From positions 1,240,001 to 1,304,000 of the forward strand of contig NC_048557.2 in assembly GCF_902806685.2 (NCBI RefSeq): a stretch of DNA of 64,000 bases. The letters run 5' to 3'. The position numbers were made by a program, and so were the translations under genes. Below the pieces are notes generated by a model. That model made no database searches. It was not told the DNA's origin and saw only the letters and a list, made by a program, of their open reading frames with translations. This stretch comes from Maniola hyperantus (taxonomy: Eukaryota; Arthropoda; Insecta; Lepidoptera; Nymphalidae). Below, in pieces: positions 33,213 to 45,200 of this stretch (its first letter is position 1; each line of letters begins with the position of its first letter).

Positions 33213-36200
33213 ATGTCTAAGCGATACATATTTCCGCAACAGAATGGCGAAAGGAAGAAGGCGAAGCTAGATATAACAGTGTCCGATCACAACTTTCCGC
33301 TGAGTCAAAACTCTGGAACTGGCAAAGGTATTTTTACAAACTTTTTCCAACTTAAATCCAATCTCCACACAATGAATATTGAGTAAGATTAGCTTACAAA
33401 GCTCCTTTAGCTTAAGGAATTCTATTTCAGTGAATGTTACTAAAGTATATGCAAGTGTCAATCGAACGTATCATAACACTAACTTGTTACTTAATATATT
33501 ATTAACAAACTTAATCATATCCAGGATATCCTTATATATTTATTGACCATCTGAACCTCTTAGTGAACACTTGTTCATGACATAAATGTTGTCTGTAAAA
33601 ATCATCCAGATGGCGATCAAGGGAATACGTGGGGCGATGATAACGACGACGAAATCTCCTCTCGCAAGCAAGCGTGCGAAGACGCTTACAATGAGCACAA
33701 ACATCAGTGACCTCCCTAACTACAGCATGTTCATGCAACCTACAACCACTAGCACGCAACTCTACGAACCCGTACCGAGCACTTCCAAAGCTGCATCACA
33801 TTCAAAAAACCTACTTCAACCCCTTAAATACAGTCACTACCAAGTTAAAAGACAAATGCGAAAGACTATCTCACCGTTACCAGGCATGTCAAAAGTATGC
33901 AAAACTGAGGGTATACACATTAGCGATGATATCATACCTAAATGATAACATAAGCGACCAAAATTCCGACATATTTACCGCAGTTGCTAAAAACTACAAG
34001 AGGAAAACACAAACTTGAAGTCGGAAAAGGGAAGTTGCTAGAGAAATGTGTCACTAAAGAAGGTGAGGCGTCCATACTTAGGACTCAGTTGAAGATGTCT
34101 CAAGTTGCGGTTGATCAACGCGAGGCTGGAAAAGATTAAGGTGCAAAGAGCGAGTGCAGCTGGAATGGTCGGAGAAATTGACTGGGGCCAGTAAACAGAT
34201 GCATGATTTGAGGACTCAATTGGAGTTTAAGGTAAGAGATTTCTGTCTGAAAAGAGCAAATGCTGAGTTCTTTGCTGGGTCTTTTTTTTAATTTATTCTG
34301 ATACAAGTTGACTTGACTGCAATCATAGGCTACTTTTTATCCCAGAAAATCAAAGAGTTCCTACAGGATTTTAAAAATCTTCAATCCACGGGGACTAAGT
34401 CGCGGGCATCATCTAGTATTTAAAAAATTTAAAATAAATGAAATCAATTAGTATATCAATGACCTTTATTGTGTACTTTAATGTATTATTGACATAAACA
34501 AGATACTTTCAATTTCAGAACTTGGAGATAATAAGTATGAAAGAGAAATGCAAAATGCTAGAATCAAATAAAGTGAAGTTCACACAAATCACTGTGGCTG
34601 GAAATGACATATCAATGAGGTAAATAATCCTCTGGGTTTTCAGTTTCATTGTTGAACCCTAATTTTTTCACGATAAAACTATCCTTGGAATAAAACGTAT
34701 CGTGATACAAATCGCGATATATTATTACCCGGTGTGAGCGAGCGCGGGTGACGTGCTATAATCCGCTGAAACAGGTGGAATCTGTATGGTGCAACATTTT
34801 TTTTTTTTCGTTCAGGGAGGAGGAAAATCCTCATGGATGCCTCCGGCATGCCCGACTACACAATGAAAGAAAGAAAGAAAAGACGTTTATTTATGCAATT
34901 GTGACACACATTACAACTTAAAGCTAAGAGCTGGTTATTCCGGCGCTCTTCTTGCCACCTGAGAACAAGCAAAAGAAGCGCCGGAACAAACTGTCATGGC
35001 CTACGGACTAAAAACCTCCTCCCCCCCTCCGCTCTATCTTTCTGATAAAACCTTTGCATTGCAGCTGAAAGATGGCTGTCTTTAGACTTTAGGCGCTATC
35101 TTTTTTCTGCCTGTATGGTGCAACTTGCAGCATGCGAAATGCACCGCCCCCCCTCACACTGCTAACCATGCAAGCATGGGAGGGCGGGCAGTGCATTTTC
35201 GCATGTTGCACCATACAGATTCAACCTATTTCAGCGGATAATAGCAAATTAAGCTTTTGGTTCATTGTATATCATGGACTTCCGCAAAGTAACGCCTGCT
35301 TCTATATAATATTATTATGTAATTATAGTCAGAGAACAACAATAGCTATGTGGGACATAATGCAGTAACTCCACACTTCAAGAAACCGAAAAACTATATC
35401 TAGTTGTGTGCAAACTGAGGAGAAATCACATTTTATACAACTTAGCATACCAGCGAGAGAAGGTAACAAACTATTCTATACATTATTAGAGAAAAATTAT
35501 TGACCAACTTATTTTTTTTTTAATTAAAAAAAAAATGCACTTATAATTTGTTTTTTTGAATAAAAAACTTCTATTGTATTGAAACTACCCATTTGGTAGT
35601 TTGAGACCGACAAAATGGCATATAGGTATGAGTGACAGAGACAACACTCTACAAAGCCGAAATGTGATTCTCAAGGCCGATGTACATTACTTTCGGCCGC
35701 GTACTGTACAGGCAAGCTCAACATGCTTAATCTAAAACGTCTAAATAGTAATACTTAAACTAAGACATTCTTTGCATAAAATCTATAATTAAATTAATTA
35801 ATAAGCTAAAAGTTTATTAGGGTTCTGTACCTCAAAAGGAAAAACGGAACCCTTATAGGATCACTTTGTTGTCTGTCTGTCTGTCCGTCTGTCTGTTAAG
35901 ATACAGGGTAGGTACAGGGTACTTCCCGTTGACCTAGAATTATGAAATTTGGTAGGTGGGTGGGGTCCTATAACTGGTATTAGAGGAAAAATCTGAAAAC
36001 GGTAAATTTGTGGTTATATCACACAAAAAAAAAAATTGTGGTCATGAACTAATAATTAGTATTTTCATATTTCGAAGTAAGATAATTATATCAAGTGGGG
36101 TATCATATGGAAGGGCTTCACCTGTGCATTCTAAAACAATTTTTTATTTATTTTTATCCATCATAGTTTTTGAATTATCGTGCAAAATGTCGAAAAAATA

Positions 36201-39200
36201 CGACTGTATCACGGAACCCTCGTTGCACGAGCCTGACTCGCACTTGGCCGGTTTTTTTTTCAGGATCATCAAAACTGACTCAGATTCTACCTCTCATCCT
36301 ACCACCGACAACTGAACAATCCTCAGTACTAGAGTACAATGAGAAGCTGAGACAATCCTCCGAAGCTAACAAGTGTCGCATATACAGCACTTTCCACCGT
36401 CTGCCACACACGCCCAGAGTCTGCAAAGATAAGGAAAAGATAAAAAAGATTAATTTGACACGTGTCTACGAGAGTTTGACAAAAATGGCCGCTTGTGGAA
36501 ATTGGATGGTGGAAGATTTTTTCGAGGTATGTATATTATATCTATAAAGCAAGTGATATTTAATTAATGTGCGTTTTAATTAATTAAATGTCACTTGCTT
36601 TAACGGTGAAGGAAAACATGGTGAGGAAACCTGCATGCCTGAGAGTTCTCCATAATGTTCTCAAAGGTGTGTGAAGTCTACCAATCCGGACGTGGCCAGC
36701 GTGGTAGACTATGGCCAAAACCCTTCTCACTCTGAGAGGAGACCAGTGCTCTGTAGTGAGCCGGTGATGGGTTGATCATATGATCATGATGATGTCTATT
36801 ATACATATCTCACACCCGTCTTTATTCACGTGTTAGCCCGACTAGTTTCGAACCCATCCGGGGTACGCGCGCAGTCTCAACTGCGACGCGTGTGCAAACT
36901 GACTCCCTGTGAAAAAGGACCCCGGATGGGTTCGAAACTAGTCGGGCTAACGTCGACTAAACAAGTGAATAAAGCTGGGAGTGATATATATATGTATAAT
37001 GGAAAACTCACGATAGTTTAAACGCTACTATAGGTATGTCTATCTTTAATAGGGATAGACCGAATATCGATTCACGTTCGGTTTAACCGAATTTCGGCGT
37101 ATTGAACTGAACTTCGTCATTTTGGCCGACATTCGGCTTTTCAACCCTCTTAGTGGTAGAATTTCCAAAAATCCTTTTTCAGGGTTCTGTACCTGAAGGG
37201 TGCCAACGGGACCCTCTTACGTCCGTCCGTCTGTCCGTTCGTTTTTTCTGTTAGCGGGTTGTATCTCATGTAAATAGAGAATTAAGATTCAGAGTTTGTG
37301 TGTAGCTTTTGCTGCTATGACAACAAATAATAACAATTATTTCAAAATTAGCTGATGTCTGCGACTTCGTACGCGTGAATTTAGGTTTTTAAAAATCCCG
37401 TGGGAACTCGTTGGTTTCCTGGGATAAAAAGTTGTAAATATGTCACTCTCCAGGTTTTTAACTATACCCATGCAAAAAATCACGTCGATCCGTTGCTCCG
37501 TTGCGACGTGATTCAAGGACAAACCAACAAACAAACACACTTTCGCATTTGGTTCACGATCTCCACAGGGACCTTAAGATAGAGTTCGTAAACAAAATCA
37601 TCCAAAAGTACGCAGAAGCTCACCAACATCGACTTCGCCATCATGTTAATTTGGAGGCTGTGAAGCTTCTAGATAACATGAATATCAAAAGGAGGCTCAA
37701 AAGAACCAAGCCGTTCGAATTTGTGTTAAAAAGTACATAAGTGCAGCGTTTGTGTAATAGTGCTTGTGCTACTTTATTTTTCTAGGTCACAAGAACATAG
37801 TGAACTGTAAGTACGTGTTAGAATAAACTAAGGACAGTTATTGGACTGTAAATTAGTTTTATAAATTAATCATAAGTAGAAGTTTAAGCTAGAATAATAT
37901 TACTTATTAGCCCATAGGCTAGATGGTAGTAGTAATAAAGCTGCCATTTTATAATGGTGCTTTATGGTAGGAAAAAAAAAAAAAAAAAAAACTTTCGCAT
38001 TTATAATATGGGTAGGGATCATAGAGCAGAAACAAAGAGGAGATGTTGTATTAAGATTTCCCTATGAAATATCGAGTGACATTTTGCGGGGTGAGGGGTT
38101 GTGGAACGCCGCCCACTTCTCAATTTTCCATCTGCGGGTTAGTAGCAAAACTACTCGCTTAGCGACCTAACATCGATATATTGATGTCACTACATAGTTC
38201 AGCTATCTCACACTAGATGTCAATAAGTGTAGAAACAATTTAATAATTACGTATAAAATTACTTACAAATGAAATGTGATACCATTCATAGCATCAGAAC
38301 GTCTGTCTGAATAACTTTGACACGATAAAACACAACACTTCATCCTTTTGTTCTTAAAAACGCGAAAACACACCGATAATACGAGTCTCAATATCTGTGA
38401 ACCTGACGAACGCAGACAGCATACTAACTAAGGCCCCGCCCACAGTGATGACGTCAGGACCTAGTTGAAAATCACAGTGCACAGTTGCTTAGGCCAACTC
38501 CTCTTTGTTTCTGCTCTATGGTAGGGATGCATAGATTACGAAAATCACATCACTTATTTCAGGTATTCAAAACAAGTAAAGAGCTGTTGAGCGAAGTTCA
38601 ATATGAACTAGAGACAGTGAGCCAACGTATGACGACCGCGTTCCAGAAGGAAATGGACGAGAAGTATATTGACGTCACCTCCCACTTGTTGCTCGTTGAC
38701 AAACTGGATTTGTTGAGTGCCAGGTAACAATCAAATGTTTTTTTTAGTCCACAAAACTGACTACAATTGTATGGGGTATTAGTCCCGCTAATGCGCGTGA
38801 CCGCCATTTTAGTGACGTCAGCACTACACTGAAGTTTCGAAGCTGATGGTATGTTTTTATTTCGGCTGACGTCAAAATGACGTCATTTCGATGTTTAAGA
38901 GACATGGCTCCAGCGTAATAGCAATTTGCGGGACTTATATGATATACGAGTACTGTAAGAGATAGCGGTTTTGTAGAGCCTTGTCTCTGTCACTCATACC
39001 ATATATGACGTTTTGTCGGTCTCAACGATCCTCCTTCTAAAGGTCGATGTACATTACTTTGTGCTGCATACTATAAATAGTCTGTTTTCTAGGTCTCTAT
39101 ATAAGGAAGAGCAGGCAATATCAGCGCGCAGAATGACAGCTGTTTTAGTGTATATTCTAGAAGATTCTAGATGTAAAGATATTATTCATAAACTACTTCA

Positions 39201-42200
39201 AGAAGAAGGATCTAGGAAAGAGACTGATTTTGTAAATATTTTAAGTAAAATATGTACCTTATTGGATAATACTGTAAGTATAGTGTTAAAAAAATCATTT
39301 TTTATATAATTTCCAACTGTTATTGTATTTATTATTATTGCTTCCATACTAATATTATAAATGCGAAAAACTGACTTTCTGTCTGTCTGCTAGCTTTTCA
39401 CAGTCTATCTGTTTAACCGACTGGCGAAATTTGTTACACAGATAACTTGCATCGCAGGGATGAACTTATTGTCCCAGGATAGCTTGCATCCCGTATATGG
39501 ATGCATGTATCATATTTCTTAAAAAATAATAAAGAGAAGACACTGAAATGGTAACAGACAGATTTTTGTAGCCTATATGTTTATCCAGCGTATAATCTAT
39601 CTCCTTACCAAATTTCAACTAAATCAGTCCAGTAGCTTTTGCGTGAAAGAGTAACAAACATACAGATACAAACTTTTGCCTTTATAATATTAGTGTGATA
39701 ATGGATTTCATCGTAACATCTGCCACAATGTCAAAACTGAATAGTTTTTACAATAAAATACACAGTTTTTGAGGTTCCGTTCCTCACAAGGAAAGAAGTA
39801 ACCCTTTTACGATCACTTCGTTGTTTGACTGTCTGTTGTGTCTGTCAAGAAAACCCATAGGCTACTTCCTGTTGACCTAGAATCATAAATTTTGGCAGGT
39901 AGGTAGGTCTTATAGCACAAGTAAAGGAAAAAATCCGAAACTGTGAATCATTTTCATCAGAATCATTAATAAATAATAATTAGTATTTTCAAGTAAGATA
40001 ACTATACCAATACTGGGGTATCATATGAAAGGGCTTGACCTGTTTATTCTAAAACAGATTTATTTTTTACTAGCTTATGCTCGCGACTTCGTCCGCGTGG
40101 ACTACAAAATTTCAAAACCCTATTTCACCCCCTTAGGAGTTGAATTTTCAAAAATCCTTTCTTAGCGGATGCCTACGTCATAATAGCTATCTGCATGCCA
40201 AATTTCAGCCCGATCCGTCCAGTAGTTTGAGCTGTGCGTTGATAGATCAGTCATTCAGTCAGTCACCTTTTCCTTTTATATATATAGATTTTTGTGCATA
40301 ATAGTTTTTGATTTATCGTGCAAAATGTCGAAAAAATACGATTGTAGTACGGAACCCTCGGTGCGCGAGTCTGACTTGGCCGGTTTTTTAACTAAGTCTT
40401 TTTTTGCAGACGTGTGCCATACTATACAGCGGACTCCTACTATCGATAACGTTAATATTGAAAGTTATGATCTCTTTTGCATCATCACAAAAACCTGTGA
40501 TAGAAATTATAAAAACAATAATTCTGTCCCGACCTATGCCTTTCGTTACAACCGAAATTTTACAGTTACTAAGTCAAATTGTATCCGAAAAGTCCGTAAA
40601 CGATGTGTGTTGCCAAGGTAAAGTAAAGTAAAATATTCTTTATTGTACACCAAATTTAAATAGTTGAAGTTTTCTTCTTGCAAATATCGAAATCCTGCAG
40701 ATCCAAAGAAAAGAATTCCGAAGAATAGCAAAGCGGCTTTAGTTAGTTGTAAGTGAGTAGTAATAATACGTTCATTTGGCGTTCATTGACGTCACTGGCA
40801 GGCGTCAAATGTTAGTAGGTACATTTGACGCAGGTAGCCCTAAAGTAGCCCTATTTTTCTTTGATTTTACGTCACCATAGCCTAATATTTGACACTAGCT
40901 TATGCTCGCGACTTCGTCCGCGTAGCCTACACAAATTTCAAACCCCTTAGGGGTTGAATTTTCAAAAATCCTTTCTTAGCGGATGCCTACGTCATAATAG
41001 CTATCTGGATGCCTAATTTCAGACCGATCTGTCCAGTAGTTTGAGCTGTGCGTTGATAGATCAGTCAGTCAGTCACCTTTTCTTTTTATATATTTAAGAA
41101 GATAAAATATATATTAAAAAACCGACTTACACTACAAAGTAAAAAAAAAATGTTTCTACTTTCTTTTATTATGCTCCCCCGACTTCAGAGGTACATGCAT
41201 ACACGTGTAGAAACAAAAAATTATTTTTTTTACCTTGTAGTGGTTTTGGAAGTCGGTTTTTGTAATGTTTTTTATTTATTTTGATATTTTTAGTGTAACT
41301 AAAATATCAATTCACCATCAAAACTTTCCAAATCCACGGGGCTTCAGTTCAGTACCTTAATAAAAATTACAAAATAAATAAGAGTAGAATAAAAAGTTAA
41401 AAATAAATAAATAAACACATCAAATTGAGGATAAATAAAATAGTTTCAATTTCGTTTATAGGTGTTATAGGAAATTTGAAAATGGATAGCGACCAAGGAG
41501 TTTTGCTGTATAGAAAAGATTCTTGTATATTACAAGTTATGTTGAAACAGATAGAGGGTGCTCTCAAGTGTATAGAAAGAGGGAGGAAAGTGGAGCACGC
41601 TGTATATAATACTAGGAATCTCATTTTACTGTATAGTAGTGTAGGTTGTAGTTACACGGACGGTCAGCACGAAAAATGCAGGTATAGTTTGCATATAAAT
41701 ATGTAGTTGTTTCAGTTATACTAATATTATAAAGAGGAAAGATTTGTTTGTTTGTTTGTAACCGATAAACTTTGAAACTACTGAACCGATTTTAATGATT
41801 CATTCACAGCGTTGGAAAGCTACTTTATCCAGAAGTAATATAGTCTATATACAGGGTGTAACCAGATCGCTAGCAAAAACGAAGACAGGTGCTGATGATT
41901 ATTTATCCGATCGATGACGATTGCGATGAACGATCTGTCCAGTAGTTTGAGCTGTGCGTTGATAGATCAGTCAGTCAGTCACCTTTTCGTTTTAATCATC
42001 ATCATCATCAACCGATAGACATCCACTGCTGGACATAGGTCTCTTGTAGGAACTTCGACACGCCACGGTCTTGCGCCGCCTGAATCCAGCGGCTCCCTGC
42101 GACTCGTCTGATGTCGTCCGTCCACCTAAGATATATACCATACCATATTGATAGCATGATAGCGGACAAAATGGATAGTCATCTGATGGGGAAACTCGTG

Positions 42201-45200
42201 CAGAGGACTAAATCCCTTTTAGTTATTAAGTACTAACATGATGATTAAGTATTTTGTTACTAACTCCTTACCCTCTAACAAATAAACCTGGAATAGCGGT
42301 GGAATATTTATACTCTGTTTTGTCTTTCTCTGTCATCAATAATTTGACATTTGAAGGCAAAAGACAAAACAGAGTATAACTATTCCACCGCTATTCCAGG
42401 TTTATTTGTTAGAGGGATAGTGTTTAAGTATTAACATAATTTTAGCGTTTAAACTACCGTGAGTGATTTCCATTCTAAATAAAAAAGGACCCCGTATGGG
42501 TTCGAAACTAGTCGGGCTAACGTCGACTACACACGTGAGTAAAGCCGGGACAGATATTATCAACATAGTTATTAAGTATTTATTGTTACTAACACATGAT
42601 GGATCAATTGTTGTCCTATTTAATAAATAAATAAATCCGTTATTTTCTTTCCTATTAGATGCGACTGCCAACTGGTTTTGATGCAAGTAATAGTGTATGG
42701 ACTGAATGTATGCGCGAACATGTTGAATACAGAAAAATGTGCAGGTATTTATAGCTCGTACTAGCTGATGCCCGCGACTTCGTCCGCGTGGAATTAGGTT
42801 TTTTAAAAATCCCTTGGGAACTTTTGACGACCTCCCTGGCGCAGTGGTGAGCGCTGCGGTATTATTAGTGGGAGGTCCTGGGTTCGATTCCTGGCAGGGG
42901 TTTGGAATTTTATAATTTCTAAATTTCTGGTCTGGTCTGGTGGGAGGCTTCGGCCGTGGCTAGTTACCACCCTACTGGCAATGCCGTACCGCCAAGCGAT
43001 TTAGCGTTCCGGTACGATGCCGTGTAGAAACCAAAGGGGTATGGGTTTAATAAAAACTGCCATACCCCTTCCAGGTTAGCCCGCTATCATCTTAGACTGC
43101 ATCATCACTTACCATCAGGTGAGATTGCAGTCAAGGGCTAACTTGTATCTGAATATTAAAAAAAAAAAACTCTTTGATTTTCCGGGACAAAAGTCTCTCA
43201 TCAAAGCATCTCTCCAGGACTTTATACCCATGCAAAAAATCACGTCAATCCGTTGCACCGTTGCGACGTGATTGAAGGACAAACCAAAAAACAGACACAC
43301 TTTCGCATTTATAATAAGGGTACTGATTTACTGAACTGAAAACTTGATTAGACGCGTTGGGCAATTTTGGGATGAGTAAAACTTCAAGATCCGTCACCGA
43401 CATGTTAATGTTAATAGTGAGTAAAAAGTAAGACTAAAGTAATACGTTTCAATTTACAACTTATGAAATTTTAATTTTTGATACTATAAAATAATTTCAA
43501 AATCCTAAAAAAACCATAATTCATAGTTTTAAGTATTCAATTCTGTTGAAAATCCGCAATGACTGCCAATTTTTTTTAATTAAAAAGATTGTCTTATTAT
43601 TTTCAGATAATAGTGTACAAAGTGACACACAAACAGACATCCTGTCGGTATGCCGCAGCGGTATACAGTTGCTGTACCAGTGCGTCCTGAGGAACGCGGA
43701 GTTCGCTTCCCAGTTGGGGCACAACGAGGGACATCTATTGGAACTTTGCGAGATACTGCGGGGTTACAAACATACAGACATTTATAGTAAGTGAACTGTG
43801 AATCACTACCCATATTATAAACTTTTTTTTTTTTTTGATATTTCAAAGCCATCTGCAATCAGTCATTGGATGGACTTTTATCAGATTTTTATGAGTGCAT
43901 TTCAAGTGCATATTATAAACTAGCTTAGCTTATCACTACAGCCCGCGACTTCGTCCGCGTGGACTACACAGATTTCAAACCCCTATTTCACCCCTTTAGG
44001 GGTTGAATTTTTAAAAATCCTTTCCTAGCGGATACCTACGTCAAAATAGCTATCTGCATGCCAAGTTTCAGCCCGATCCGTCCAGTAGTTTGAGCTGTAC
44101 CCGTAGTACAAGATTTTACGTCTCACCAAACGAAACCAAATTCGAGAGTCGAAATACTTCACGTTCACGTTACAGTAAAATGGACCTAAACAGCCTTGAA
44201 TTGAAGTCAAATATTCAATGCCACTGATTTTAATTTCGCAATGTTTCCGCTTGGAGCGCTGGCTGTAGAAGTGTAGACAAACTTGAGCTTTAAAACAAGG
44301 CATTTAAGATCCAGTTTACTGTAACGCGGAAGTATTTCGACTCTCGAATTTGGTTTGGTTTGGTGAGACGTAAAATCTTGTACTACGGGTACTGTGCGTT
44401 GATAGATCAGTCAGTCAGTCAGTCACCTTTTCCTTTTATATATTTAGATGTGTAAGTGTTGTCTGTTTGTTCTACCACGACACAACGGAGGAAGGGATCG
44501 ACGTGATTTTTGCATGGGTATAGTTTAAGACCTGGAAAATGACATAGGCTACTTTTTGTTCCAGAAAAACATAGAACACCCACGGGATTTAAAAAATCTA
44601 AATCCTCGTATCTGTTTTGTACAAAGATAGGTTGCATCCCAGACCCAGATATAGGCTACTTTTTGTCTGGATAAATCACTCTAGAGAATTATTCCCTAAC
44701 TAGCTTATGCCCGCGACTTCGTCTGCGTGGACTACATAAATTTCAAACCCCTATTTCACCCCCTTGAGGGTTGAATTTTCAAAAATCCTTTCTAAGCAGA
44801 TGCCTACGTCATCAGCTATCTGCATGCCAAATTTCAGCCCGATATGTTGTAGCTGGTAGTTAGAGCCGTGCGTTGATAGATCAGTCAGCCAGTCAGTCAC
44901 CTTTTCCTTTTATATATTTAGACTAGCTTATGCTCGCGACTTCGTTCGCGTGGACTACAAAATTTCAAAACCCTATTTCACCCCCTTAGGAGTTGAATTT
45001 TCAAAAATCCTTTCTTAGCGGATGCCTACGTCATAATAGCTATCTGTATGCCAAATTTCAGCCCGATCCGTCCAGTAGTTTGAGCTGTGCGTTGATAGAT
45101 CAGTCAGTCAGTCAGTCAGTCACCTTTCCCTTTTATATATATAGAAGATATAGATTGTTGCTGGTCATTGCGTACGCTCTAGCCGGCACTGACATTCCCT

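Noticed and set aside
33586..34018. Two overlapping small genes of 119 and 103 codons
   Set aside because: They are alternating frame pieces of ATRIP exon 2, with a TGA/TAA in the spliced frame; neither has its own start context.
37552..37740. An ATRIP exon, because it is an open frame between two ATRIP exons
   Set aside because: No acceptor precedes it, it matches the jockey RT C-terminus, and it is flanked by a target duplication and poly(A); the ATRIP phase joins correctly from 36526 to 38563.
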